64,000 bases of DNA from Anisodus tanguticus (GCA_034509755.1 CM067548.1:11615188-11679187); one strand, 5' to 3'; positions 35,481-47,490 are shown, counted from the first letter of the stretch. The notes: generated by a model from the letters alone, not told the origin. A program made the numbers and translations.

Positions 35481-36145
35481 TATCACAAATACATCCAGAA
35501 AAACACAATGTTCATTAGATCCATAAATGCTGCTGGCACGTTTGTGAGCCTGAATGACATTACTAAGAACTCGAAGTGCCCATATCTTATTCTGAAAGCC
35601 ATTTTTGGAATGTCCTTCTCCTTGACCCTTAGCTGATGGTACCCTGACCTTAGGTCGATCTTTGAGAAATATTTTGCACCCTATAACTGATCAAACAAGT
35701 CATCAATTCTAGGAATAGGGTACTTGTTCTTAATAGTGACTTTATTCAGCTGCCGATGGTCAATACACATTCGCAATGAGCCATCTTTATTTTGTACAAA
35801 CAATACTGGCGCACCCCAAGGGGACATGTTAGGCCTAATGAAGCCTTTCTCAAGAAGATCCTTTGATTGCTCCTTTAACTCTTTCAATTTAGCTGGAGCC
35901 ATTATATGAGGGATAGATATCGGCTGAGTGTCTGGCAACACATCTATACTGAACTCAATCTCCCTTTTAGGAGGAAGGCCTGGAAGTTCATCTGGAATTA
36001 CATTAAGAAACTCATTAACCACCGAAATTGATTGAAGAGTAGGTGGTTCAGCATCGGGATCTCTGGCCCGAACAAGATGGTATATACAACCTCTGGAAAT
36101 CATATTTTTTGCCTTAAGGTATGAAATAAACCTACCTTTTGGCAT
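35481..36145 (-). pseudogene. RT N-terminal half, element C
   Basis: The frame 35681-36145 reads LPGLPPKREIEFSIDVLPD, QPISIPHIMAPAKLKELK, KGFIRPNMSPWGAPVLFV, DGSLRMCIDHRQLNKVTI and YPIPRIDDLFDQL. After a stop it continues YFSKIDLRSGYHQLRV (first catalytic Asp) and FEFLVMSFRLTNVPAAFMDL up to the hAT boundary. Only one or two lesions break it, so it is the best preserved RT segment here. Confidence 0.85.
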
Positions 36146-36560
36146 CGTCGTATTACCCTTCTATTCAAGGACTGGCTCGCTTGGAAACTGAAATCTAGCA
36201 ATCTTTGTTCGGAAATCAACATTAGCATAGCATGATGCCAGCCAAATCCATGCCCATAATAATATCAAAATCAACCATTTCTAACTCTACCAGATCTGCT
36301 AAGGTCTGATGGTTACAAACTAACACTGCACAATTCCGATAGACCCGTCTAGCAACTACCGACTCACTAACTGGTGTAGATATCGCAAATGGCTCTCTTA
36401 TCAACTCGGGCTACACACCAAACTTACAGGTGAAGACTCCTAATCTTGTCGACCCATCAATGCGTAAATGCGGTTCTGGCCACCACCGATGCTAGTTCCT
36501 CCACCCCTACCTCTTCCTCAACTAGTTGACATCTGATGACCTTGCCCTAACAGGTGTGCT
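36146..36560 (-). pseudogene. Protease remnant, element C
   Basis: The C-terminal strand survives at 36222-36404: IREPFAISTPVSESVVARRV and VDFDIIMGMDLAG. The part with the catalytic Asp is absent: the reading jumps from near RIDGSTRLGVFTCKFG to LIREPF, which implies a deletion across the active site near 36430-36470. Confidence 0.7.
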
Positions 36561-37802
36561 GAAGATGATGAAGCTGCTACAGATTCGGCCGGCTGGGCAC
36601 TCACACCTCCTCCTCTTGTCGAACATTATCGCATAATATGACCGGGATAACCATAAGAATAACACACATCTGATCCTCATTGGCACGACCCTAGATGGTC
36701 CTTACCACACTGCTCATATCGAGTCAAAAGCGGCCTCATCTGACTAGAATCCCATCTATAATAGGACATTGATGCTCATGAACTCTGACATGGTCTAGAT
36801 TGTGCAAACCAATCAACCCTCGACCTCGAAAATGGTGATGGTGCACTAGCTGCCGGGTAGGATGGGTGCCTATAAACATGTGGCCTAGGCCCACCTCTGA
36901 ACTCTCCTATGTCACCTATGGACCGGACTCTTTTGTGCTGGCCTCTATCATGTTCTCCATCTACCCGTTGTTGTCTCTTATGATCCTCTAAATTCTGTGC
37001 ATAATCCTGAATACGAGCAATATCTTTGTCTGAATTCAGAGAAGCCATAGTACACTCATTAACCAAGTGCTGCCCCAAGACATTAACAAACCTATGTACC
37101 CAGTCTCTCATCTCAGCTATGATCATAGGAGCATATCTGTCCAATGAATAAAACTGCAAGCTATATTCCCGAACACTCATATTACCCTGCTCAAGATGTA
37201 AAAATCTATCCTGCCTGACCCATCAGAGCTTGACTGACAAAAAATGTTGTAGAAGGCCTCTAAAACTCTCTCCATCATACTGGTGGGGCACGAGGTCCCA
37301 TAGAATGCTCCCATGTCTCATACCATGTCACCGCGATATCCCGTAATCTATAAGAAGCAAACATTACCGACTCAGTATCGGTGTCATCCATTACCCTTAA
37401 TGTACGCTGCATCTGATCTATAAAATTCTACGGGTCCGCGTTCAGGTCTGATCCCATGAATACCAGAGGGTCCAGGTTAATGAAATCCCAAGCTCTCGTA
37501 CTAACTGCTCTATCAGAAGGACCGATAGTTTGATGTTGGACCTGGGCGGCCACCAATCGAGTCAATAACTGTACAACACTTCACATATCAAGATCCTCAT
37601 CTGGAGTATCAGGTTGAGGAACTGGGGCTACTACAGCCCCACTAAGCTCCTCTGGAGGTGGTGGAGTCATGAAATCATATGGAGGAGTCACACTGTGGGC
37701 TTCACTCTGGCCCTCACTAGTGGGTGGCACTCGGCTGGTACCCTCGTCCGCAGCCGTATTCAACGTCCTCTTACTTTGGGACTTTTTCCTTACCGTAGGC
37801 AT
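36561..37802 (-). pseudogene. gag, element C
   Basis: ATG at 37802 gives MPTVRKKSQSKRTLNTAADE. This start is preferred to the upstream one at 37853 because it lies at the usual place about 190 bp from the PBS and the basic opening is typical. The capsid part near 37250-37480 reads MGSDLNADP and RLRDIAVTWYETWEHSMG. The frame 36776-37180 has SVREYSLQFYSLDRYAPM and DKDIARIQDYAQNLEDHKRQ. The zinc knuckle near 36630-36680 is CYSYGYPGHIMR, a stop, then C: its second Cys is Tyr. Confidence 0.8.
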
Positions 37803-37993
37803 TACTGATGTCATAAACACGAGACAGATTATGAGTGGATTCTTATAACTCATCTCTAATGCACGATCTAGAACAAAAAGGAGAGGTAACCATCCTAAAT
37901 GCCTCGTAATCTCCTATTTTTAAGTGTGGTGCACAACACACACATAAACAAGACTCTACTAGGCACGACTTGCAGACTCCCTAAAACAAACCT

Positions 37994-38005
37994 GCTCTGA
38001 TACTA
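37994..38005 (-). promoter_or_regulatory. Primer binding site of element C
   Basis: Minus strand tagtatcagagc, one change from the initiator-Met type PBS, 4 bp from LTR2. Confidence 0.85.
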
Positions 38006-38009
38006 AGTT

Positions 38010-40393
38010 TGTCACGATCCAAACCAGAGGGTTATGATTGGTACCCGGACCTTACTTACCTAGCAGCACTAGACATACATTCACCACATAATTGTAAATA
38101 AGCATAGGCCACGAGGGCCGTCACGAGGGCCGTCACGAGGTAACATGCTGACTCATAGAAATAATAAGCTGAAAATGTGCAAGACCGACAAGACATATAT
38201 GTACATACATAGATGCTGGACATGACCGTACGAGCCGACAAGGCTACCATAGATGACTATACAACAAAAACATAGGCCGATGAGGCCACATAATAACTGA
38301 CTATATCATAATTGTCTACAAGCCTATACTAGAGTACGTGACATCATAAGGTCCGAATAGGAGCCCGCCATACCCATATGCATATCAAAAATATTGTACC
38401 AAGACTTACAATGCAACTCAGGAACAAATAGAGTGGTTTAATATGAGTTGAATAGGCAACCTTTGGTGCGGTCTGTTGCCCTGTCTACCTGAACCTGCGG
38501 GCATGAAATGCAGCATCCCCTAGGTAAAAGTGGTGTCAGTATGAATAATGAACCGAGTATGTAAGGCATGAACATAGCACAATAGAGACCTGAGTAACAT
38601 GAGACAACAGAGAAACAACCTGCACAAAATACCTCTGAGGGCCATAATATGCATAAGTATCATATATGTGCGTATATAATGCCTGGTTATACATGTATAT
38701 GCATATATAATGCCATCAAGCCTTTGTGGACATCCCATCATATCATATCGGCCTCTGTGGGCATAATCATCATCATATACCAGCTGATCAGGTGGTGGTG
38801 CGTATATAACGCCGTAACCTTTCCCATACCCCATATACATATCATATAGCATATATAACGCCTGTGAGGTCATAGTACATACAATTATATAATGCAGGAA
38901 TAATACTAAGACACTCTGAGTCTATCGGAGTGACGTAAGGTCATTGCACCTTATTAACATTATGGAACTAACATATAAACAAACCTTTCATTACGAGTCA
39001 ACAAGACAAGATATACACGAATCAACAAACTTTATCAATAGAGTGAAGGACATATACATTTCAGCTTTCAAGAGTAGAGTTACTTTGGACGGACATTCAT
39101 TTACGTTCGTTTACATACGGGTCAAAAGAAGGAAGAGTATCCTTAACATACCTTGTTGCTAACGACTCAACATACTGGCTGTATTACTACAACCTACATC
39201 AAGATATTAGAACTGTGGTTAATGTCATGGAAGGACTTAAAACACATTGATAAGCTAATAGCTCTCTTACGGAAAATTGGGCAGCACTGCCCCCTACATT
39301 TCCTCACTTCCCCAAATTCAAACAACAAGACCAACATGTCCAGAATGTCAACAAAAATATTACATCAATATCCAATCTTATATCCATCACAATACATCAC
39401 CAAAATAGTCCACACCATCTCACACAACAACCAAGTGCTAATTTGCACTTTTCCATCCATACCACATAACTACAACTTAAATATACTTCAATAATGACAA
39501 CTACAAAATATTCAGGTTATACCTACTGATTTTCGTCCACAACGTACAATAAAAATGACCTCATAACAGTCCCACAAGTTCAACAACTCAAAACTAATTT
39601 TCAGAGCACTTCTTCATCAATTCTTACTTCCACAACCTAGTTAAGACACTAATAAGCTCAAACACATGAAGATGAGACCATTACTTACCTTATAGAGAAA
39701 GAATAACTCCAAGAACTATCCTCCTTAGGCTTGGAAGAACCAACAAGACATTAACGATTCCATAGAAGTACTTTCCACTAGTTTTGCAAGACTTTTTCTG
39801 AAAGATTTGGGTGGTTTAGCCTTGATTTATCTTAAGAACCTTAGGGATATGTCGGATAGAAACTTGGAGCAGGTCTTGGTCGAAAATGGAGAAGGAGAGA
39901 GAAGTAAGGGTTGGAATGAATGAAGTAAATCAAATTTTTGGCCTTATAAGGCCCCTTTTTGCCTTTGTTTATACTCCACAAATCTGGACCTTTCCTTTTA
40001 AGCAAGTAGGTGATGCAACTACTTGTCACCTACTTTCTTAATTAGTAGGTGTCACTTGTTAATCCATCTTTCTTGACACGTGTCTCATCCTTTTTTAATA
40101 ATCACGACATGTGGTATATAACTCAAGCTAGTAGGACATGTAAGAAAGCAACTCGAGCAAGTATGATGGGTAAGCAAGCAACTTAATTTTTATTTTCCCA
40201 AAATCTCATTTCTTACATTTAAGTGAATTCTTCAACCTCAACTTACGCATACATATTTTGAACAAAAAAAGAAATATGGGACATTATATCTCTTTCCAAG
40301 TCTCATTCACCTTAACTAATGTAGAGGGGTTTCACCTCTCCGAGCTTATGTTAGATAACTTACGATAACGACGTACAAAGTATGGGTGTAATA
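38010..40393 (-). repeat. LTR2, shared by elements C and D
   Basis: About 2.38 kb, tgtcacgatcc to gtgtaata on the + strand; the final ca is mutated to ta. The left edge faces the PBS of C. The right edge faces the polypurine tract tccttccccc of D. It carries a small duplication gagggccgtcac near 38108-38139 that LTR1 lacks. Confidence 0.9.
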
Positions 40394-40439
40394 TCCTTCC
40401 CCCATTAGAAACATTTATCCTTGAATGTGGGGGCATACA

Positions 40440-41626
40440 CAAGTATACAAACAGTCCTTATGTCTTTCTGAAAATTTTGACGGAGTCTCTCTAAAAATGG
40501 GACCATACGAACCCCTGTGCTTTATCTCCTATTCCGCCTCCCATGTCATCTCTTCTACATTCTTATTCCGCTATAGAACTTTCACGTAGGTTACTTCTTT
40601 AGTCCTCAACTTGCGGACTTGATGATCTAGGATAACAATAGAAACCTCTTCATATGATAAATCCTCTGTAACTTACACATCGTCAATTGGCACAATATGG
40701 GAAGGATCTCCAATACACGCTCTCAACATAGAAACATGGAATACGGGATGAACAAACTCTAACTTAGGAGGCAGGTCCAATTCGTAAGCCACTTGGCCTA
40801 TTCATTGAATTATGCGATATGGCCCAATGTACCTTGGGCTGAGCCTTCCCTTTTCCCAAATCTTATTACACCCTTCATAGGAGAAATCTTCAAGAAGACC
40901 CAATCATCTACTTGGAACTCTAAGTCCCGCCACCGCACATCTAAATACGACCTCTGACGACTCTGAGTGGTTAATATCCATTCTTGGATAAGCTTCACCT
41001 TCTCTATGGATTGGTGCACTAGGTCAGGCCCAAATAATTCTGATTCGCCTACTTCGAACCATCCGATAAGAGATCTACATTTTCGTCCATACAAAGCTTC
41101 ATATGGAGCTATTTTGATACTAGCATGATAACTATTAATGTACGCAAATTCAATAAGGGGTAGATGGTCATCCCAACTTCCCTTGAAGTCTAATACACAA
41201 GCTCGTAGCATGTCTTCGAGCGTTTGAATCGTACGCTCGGCATGCCCGTCTGTTTGAGGGTGCAAGGTTGTGCTAAGATTATCTTGAAGTCCAATACACT
41301 ACCTCGGTCCTATATAATAGAATTTGGCACACCATGAAGACAAACAATCTCCTTAACGTACAACTTCGCATAGTCCTCGGCTATGTAGGTAGTTTTGACT
41401 TCCAGGAAATGAGATGATTTGGTCAGTCTATCAACAATCACCCAAATAGAATCAAACTTATGATAAGATTGAGGTAAACCCATAATGAAATTCATATTAA
41501 TCATCTCCCATTTCCACATCGGGATCTCAATGTTCAAAGTTAAGCCGCCGGGCATTTGGTGCTCTACTTTTACTTGCTGACAATTAGGACACCGAGCTAC
41601 AAACTTTGAAATGTTCCTCTTCATGT
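40440..41626 (-). pseudogene. Integrase fragment, element D
   Basis: Begins in the zinc-binding domain: KRNISKFVARCPNCQQVK, with both Cys kept (better than A, B or C). Core: IWVIVDRLTKSSHFLEVKT (first Asp). Then a deletion of about 50 bp near 41290-41320 removes the segment after the second Asp (the QFTTNFWRSFQKG region of C). It resumes with MHPQTDGHAERTIQTLEDML (Glu), YEALYGRKCRSLIGWFEVGE and VDDWVFLKISPMKGVIRF. Confidence 0.85.
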
Positions 41627-41629
41627 AGT

Positions 41630-42838
41630 ACTTCAACCTACATAAATGTATTAGAGTTATGATTAATTCCATGGAAGGACTTAAAACACATTGATAAGGT
41701 AGTAGCTCTCTTACGGAAAATTGGGCAGCACTTCCCCCTACATTTCCTCACTTCCCCAAATTCAAACAACAAGACCAACATGTCCAAAATGTCAACAAAC
41801 ATATTACATCAATATCAAACCTTATATCCATCACAATAGAGCACCAAAACCCACACCATCTCACACAACAACCAAGTGCTAATTTGCATTTTCCCATCCA
41901 AACAACTTAGCTATAACTTAAATATACTTCAATAATGACAACCAAAAACTATTCAATTTATACCTACTGATTTTCAGCAACAACATACAATAAAAATGAC
42001 CTAATAACAGCCCCACAAGTTCAGCAACTCAAAACTAATTTTGAATTACTTCTTTATCAATTCTTACTTCCACAACCTAGTTAACACACTAATCAGCTCA
42101 AACACATGAAGATGAGAACATTCCTTACCTTATAGAGAAAGAATAACTCCAAGAACAAATCTCCTTAGGTTTGGAAGAATCAACAACACATTAGCAATTC
42201 CATAGAAGTACTTTCCACTAGTTTTGAAAGACTTTTTATGAAAGATTTGGGTAATTTAGCCTTGATTTATCTTAATAACCTCAGGGATATGTTGGAGAGA
42301 ACCTTGGAGCAGGTCTTGGTCGAAAATGGAGAAGGAGAGAGAAGTGAGGGTTGGAATGAATGAAGTAAATCAGATTTTTGGCCTTATAAGGCCCCTTTTT
42401 GCCTTTGTTTATTCTCCACAAATCTGGACCTTTCCTTTTAAGCAAGTAGGTGATGCAACTACTTGTCACCTACTTGATTAATTAGTAGGTGTTACTTGTT
42501 AATCCATCTTTCTTGACACGTGTATCGTCCTTGTTTAATAATCACGATATAAGGTAAATAAATCAAGCTAGTAGGACGTGTAAGAAAGCAACTCAAGAAA
42601 GTAGGACAGGTAAGCAAGCAACTTAATTTTTTTCCCGAAATCTCATTTTTTACATTTAAGTGAATTCTTCAGCTTCAACTTAGGCATACATATTTTGATA
42701 AAAAAAAGAAAGAAATATGGGGCATTATATCTCTTTCCAAGTCTCATTCACCTTAACCAATGTAGAGGGGTGTCACCCTCTCTGAACTTACGTTAGATAA
42801 CTTACGATAACAACGACATACAAAGTATGGGTGTAACA
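41630..42838 (-). repeat. LTR3, partial 5' LTR of element D
   Basis: Matches LTR2 from about 39190 to its end and finishes with gtgtaaca. The inner half of the LTR is missing. The junction with integrase lies at about 41624-41630. Confidence 0.85.
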
Positions 42839-42850
42839 ACCGTTAACCTA

Positions 42851-43130
42851 GAGCTCAGTTACCAACTTTATCACGACCCTTTTGGGCGTCGTGGTGGAAC
42901 TTATACGTTTTCCACTGGTAGGCTAACCACTTTCCAACCCAAGCAAAAATAACAATAACTTAAGCGGAAATAGAAGAAATAAATGCTAAATTGTCTTTCT
43001 ATATAAATAAAAGGAGTTATAAAATACTGAATATCTACTTATTACAATTTCCAAATGATATGGTCTAGTCAATACAAGATCCACTACAATATAATAGAAG
43101 GAAATGTCTAAATAATGTCTCAATAAGTAG
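42851..43130 (-). repeat. PBS and partial LTR of another gypsy element (G)
   Basis: The + strand gagctcagttacca (42851-42864) is a degenerate complement of tggtatcagagctc. It is followed at 42869 by tatcacgacccttttgggcg, a common Solanaceae LTR start with the expected TG changed to TA. LTR-like sequence runs to about 43130, where it breaks off. Confidence 0.6.
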
Positions 43131-44690
43131 CGCTAAGTTGGGAAGGGAACAAGTTGATGCAAAAACAAGACACAAAGTGGGGGTCTCGGGTTCTCGGCTA
43201 GGCCGGCAGTGTAGTGTATGGGATGCTATTTTGGGTAGTTGTGGTGGGAATCAGCTCAAGGCATTTTGTGAGGTTGTCACGGGTGTGTTAAGGGTCAGTA
43301 TGGTGATCGGGACTTGGTGGTGGAAAGGCGATGGAACAATCTGAAACAGTGAGGTTCTCGGTTGGTGTTTATAGTGGACTGTTTGGGTGTTGTCGGGATT
43401 GGACGGTTGTTTACGTGTGGTTTCGGTCAGTGGCCATTATAGTGGATGTTAGGGACATATTTTGGAGTATGGTGTTGAAAGGAGTGAAGTGGTTTTGACG
43501 ATGAATGACCACGGGATGCTAGGTGCAAACCCGAGTACAAAGCAAGTGTTGGTTGGTTTGGTTTTGGCTAAGTGTTTGGTTGTTGTGGTTTAGGTGAAGT
43601 ACGGATGATATGCCCAAGGATAGTTACACGGGGGTTTTACTGCCTGAGTCAAGACCAAGGTGAGTTTGGCTCATTGGACAAGGACTAGACCGGGGTTGCT
43701 AAGTACAAGCCTGAATACCAACCAAGTGAGAGTGGTCGGTAACCTTATGATAGACCCTAGGCTTGGGTTTAGTTAATTCACAAAGTCTTAACCAAACTTA
43801 CACAAAAGGGCAACCTTAGTTTGGGTTCAACTAAGTCACACATTCTTAGTTAATCTTACGCTAAGGGGTTTGGCTCACACAAGAACCAAAGGTCCTCCAG
43901 GAGAACTGACTAAGAATAACAACCCCAGGTTGAAACACTTAGTGAAATGAGTAAAAAATCAACTTTAATATTCATCAAACTTTGCATTTTACAATGGTCT
44001 AATGCCTCTATTTATAGTACAAAAGAGACTATTCTAGAAAGCAAATGAAAATACACAAACTAACACCTAGTGTGGACGCATTTAGATTGACTTGGTGACC
44101 AAGGGAGTTTGAGCAACCCTTCCTCTTCCCTAGCTAAAATTGTTGTGTCATATGTAACAATATCCATGAACTTGATTCTTCCAACAACCTCATCTTATTG
44201 GCATGTGTTGGAAGCTTCCATTCTTGGTATTTGTTTGGATGATCAATTCGACCACTCTTGGTCTTCTCTAGGCCGAATTTGGAGCCTTCAATGTAGTCAA
44301 ATTTGTGGTTAAGATATCCTCTTGGAATCCATTTGTTCTATATGGTTGTTGTCCTTGCCATCTTGTCGACCAAGTCATCTTTTGTCCTTGCCATGGTGTA
44401 CTCTCGGCCTAGTCACCTTTGTGACTTATTAATTGTGTCCCAATGTTAGTTATTACATAGCTCACTATTTCCTAAGCTAGCAACTAAGATTAGAATAAAA
44501 GACAAGCTAAAATAATATACATGGTCTCGGCCAAGACCAAACAAGAAGGCCGAAAAAATACAACGCTTCTTAAATATTCACATCACAACTCTAACGCCAT
44601 TCCATTTTCCATGCCATGTTAGGCATCCAAGTGTGGAACGACGAGCCATTGTTGTCATTTTTGGTAAAGATCTTCTCGGCTTTAGTTGAG
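43131..44690. other. Orphan block, possibly a retroelement promoter/leader on the minus strand
   Basis: This 1.56 kb has no protein domain and fits none of the other repeats in the window. Its left 500 bp are unusually G-rich on the + strand. On the minus strand a TATA box lies near 44009-44017 (ctataaata) followed by sequence like an LTR R region. I cannot name its family; an LTR of a copia-type or other element is one possibility. Confidence 0.35.
44009..44017 (-). promoter_or_regulatory. Candidate TATA box in the orphan block
   Basis: Minus strand ctataaata, a strong plant TATA match, in gtactataaatagaggc. There is no transcript evidence. Confidence 0.4.
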
Positions 44691-44699
44691 AGTTTAAGT

Positions 44700-44909
44700 C
44701 CGCGAGCTGATTTATATCAAAACTGGTGAAGCTAATGATGTTGTAGCTTCCATCAACTCCTCTAGTACTGGTGGACCCAGGGCTATCTGAGGAAGTGACT
44801 AACTCTGGGCCTCAGATGGATCAGTCTCAGTGGAGGGCATATATCTCGTACCCTCTCCAAATCCTTCTTTTACATTCCTACTAGATGTAGCTCTTTTGGG
44901 CGAATACAT
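44700..44909 (-). pseudogene. gag N-terminal fragment, element E1
   Basis: ATG at 44909 gives MYSPKRATSSRNVKEGFGEG, then MPSTETDPSEAQS, a stop, and PPVLEELMEATTS. It lies about 200 bp from the PBS at 45104-45115, the usual spacing for a gypsy gag start. It ends at the junction with the orphan block near 44695. Confidence 0.55.
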
Positions 44910-45103
44910 CTCTGTAAAACCAACATCAACGCATATATTAGACTTGATTCCCTACAACTCAACTTTATCGCATGATCTGGAACATAAAAGGAAAGTAACT
45001 ATCCTAAATACCCCATAGCCTCCTATTTATAAGTGTGGCACACAACACACCCATAAATAAGATTCTACTAGACACGACTTATAGACATCCCTAGTACAAA
45101 CCT

Positions 45104-45115
45104 ACTATGATACCA
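45104..45115 (-). promoter_or_regulatory. Primer binding site of element E1
   Basis: Minus strand tggtatcatagt, close to tggtatcagagc, 4 bp from LTR E. Confidence 0.7.
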
Positions 45116-45740
45116 AATTTGTCACACCTCAACCTTGGAGGGTGTGGCGGACACCCAGTGCCCTAATGGCCCGAGCGTACCACAACTGAAACATGATTGG
45201 ATATGCATATAATTGGGCCAACAAGGCCTCAAGATGACACTCATACGTCAATCAGAACATAATAACATGTAGAAATAGAACAACTCAAACATGTATGCAT
45301 AGAGAAATCCAACAAAGGCCATAATATACATCAACTAACTAACAGTATGTCCGGCAAAGCCGTGCATGACATTAATACACAAAATATTTGTCTACAAGCC
45401 TCTAAGAGTACATAATATCATAAGGTTGGGACAGGGCCCCACCATACCAATAATATGTACATGGAACCATACCAACTCAGACTAGCATCTCCAGAGCAAG
45501 TGGAGAGCTCTAACACCACGGCTAAGCTGAGAACCTACTGAGAATAGTCATCACTTCGTCTATCTGAACCTGCGGGCATGAAACACAGCGCCCCCAACAA
45601 AGGGACGTCAGTACAAAAAATGTACTGACTATATAAGGCACGTAAAGCATAAAGAGGTACAGTAATGTAAACAAAGATAAATAGATAACTTGTAACCCTG
45701 AATGCCACTGAGGGCGAATGGCATGCATGTATTCGTTTCA

Positions 45741-45745
<5 letters not shown>

Positions 45746-45778
<33 letters not shown>
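45746..45778. repeat. (AT)n microsatellite
   Basis: About 16 uninterrupted AT units within LTR E. Confidence 0.95.
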
Positions 45779-45780
<2 letters not shown>

Positions 45781-45903
45781 CCTTAAAATGGGGCAATACT
45801 ATCATCATCAAGACGCTCTTTGGGGCTAATACCATTATAATGTACCCAACTACGGTGGTGTGCACATATTAGTGTCGTACCCCATCTACTATAGCATTTC
45901 TTG

Positions 45904-45906
<3 letters not shown>

Positions 45907-45954
<48 letters not shown>
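45907..45954. repeat. (TA)n microsatellite
   Basis: About 24 uninterrupted TA units within LTR E. It produces a spurious run of Ile-Tyr repeats in the minus-strand frames. Confidence 0.95.
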
Positions 45955-45956
<2 letters not shown>

Positions 45957-47490
45957 GCATGAATGACCTTGGAAGAACATCATGAATATGGTCGGAGTGA
46001 CATAAGATTGTTACCCTCATACTATCGTTATATGGCTACGTATACCAGTTGTCGTGTAACCAACAAGGAGCAAAGAACAATACATAATAAGAGATAATAT
46101 AAGATGCAAAAAATTACTCCCGGCAAGGGAAAAACAAGATCCAAGAATATTTTCAAGAATAAAGAATAAGCATATCTCCAACGTTCAAGAATAGGGTCTT
46201 TTTTAGGGCTCTTTCGTCACATATAGTTTCTGCTAGGATCATGCCAAAAAAGGAAAGAGTAAGCCTTACATACCTTTAGCCTCCTTGTCTCCACAATACA
46301 ACCAAAGTAGCCTCAAATATACTTCAATCTGTATAATAACAGGGGTACAAAACATTATTAATGACATAACTAGTTAACACGGAGAGCGGCATGCTCGTAT
46401 TGAAACACATTCAACCCATCTATCATATTTACAAGATTTACCTTTAACTTAACAACATATCCATCATTATGGTAAATAAATTCAAAGGGTTTCCAACCTT
46501 ATGCTTACCTCTAATATCATTTTAAAACAGACCAACAAGGAACATCAACAATATGAACAACTTCCAAGTGTAATATAACCATTTCTTCTTCAAGTGTAAT
46601 ATAACCATTTCTTATTTTCCATGATTTCCAGCCATATAAAGTCATAGATATAGCCTCAAAATAGTCCAACGACAAGACAACAATATCTCATATTATTTCA
46701 AGTTCTAGCTTGTACTTTTTCATCCAAACAACTCAACCAACACTTAATTAAGCTTATGTTAAAGCAAAAGAGTGTTAATCTTACCTAAAACAGTAGATAC
46801 AACCTTCAACCAAAGCTTTCTCTCCTTTGAAATCACCTCATAGAAGTATCTTTTTGTAGTTTGCAACACTTTTGAGGTGTGATTTACATGTAATTACCAT
46901 GGGTTCACCTTGGGACCTTAGGAATCTGTGTAGATGGTCTTTGGGGAGTGTAGGAATGAACCTAGGTCAATAAATGAGCAAGAACGCCCCAAATTATTTT
47001 TAAAATGAAGTCGGCCACTACCTCATTTTCACGATCCATTTCATGCCCCGTAGGTCCATTTCACGGACCGTGAAATGGCACCATGAATTTGCTAAAGTAT
47101 TTCAGGCTTCTGCCGTAATAGGGATCGCAATGCAATGCTTTCTTAAAATGTTCATTACTTTTTGTACATAACTTCGATTGACGAACGATTTATTGCGTTG
47201 TAAAGTAGACTCGCTGAACTTACATTTACATAGGTTATGCATCCGTAACTCCTTATATACTAGGAGATATACCTCCAGAAATATGGACAAATAATTCTGT
47301 CCAGAATTCTGCCTGCCCATCCCCGAGATTCGACGAACTTAATGTCTTTGATTCATTTAACCTCAAACTCCTACGAAGCTTACGTAAGACTTGTTTAAAC
47401 TCATTTCCAACCATGTATTGAATATTAGCCTCACCGGGATTAGTTTAGTATACTCACAAGATGAACGATGTAAAAAAATAAGGTGTAACA

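Larger units (their letters stand above)
27194..40393 (-). mobile_element. Ty3/gypsy retrotransposon C, split by a hAT transposon
   Basis: Minus-strand order: LTR2 (5'), PBS 37994-38005, gag from 37802, protease remnant, RT, RNase H, integrase, chromodomain-like tail, polypurine tract at 29575, LTR1 (3'). Without the hAT insert at 32002-35472 it would be about 9.7 kb. All coding parts carry stops. Confidence 0.9.
40394..42838 (-). mobile_element. Deleted C-like retrotransposon D
   Basis: From LTR2 rightward come the polypurine tract, an inverted repeat (catttatccttgaatg, 40412-40427), the 3' part of pol, and then at about 41627 an abrupt switch into the middle of an LTR (LTR3, 41630-42838). 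The rest of pol, gag, PBS and half of the 5' LTR are gone. Confidence 0.85.
45120..47490 (-). repeat. LTR E, flanked by internal sequence on both sides
   Basis: About 2.37 kb, tgtcacacctc to gtgtaaca. A PBS and gag start lie on its left; a polypurine tract (tccttcctccctt) with the inverted repeat lies on its right. It is a diverged relative of the F LTRs (same opening, shared segments around the dinucleotide tracts). It also contains a short tandem duplication of tcaagtgtaatataacc near 46563-46612. Confidence 0.8.

Noticed and set aside
43131..44690. Possible endogenous pararetrovirus because of the TATA box and R-like region
   Set aside because: No movement, coat or RT motif is present anywhere in the block, so a viral origin has no support.
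45783..45983. Frame with a run of Ile-Tyr repeats
   Set aside because: It is translation of a TA microsatellite in LTR E. The same is true of 61101-61340.
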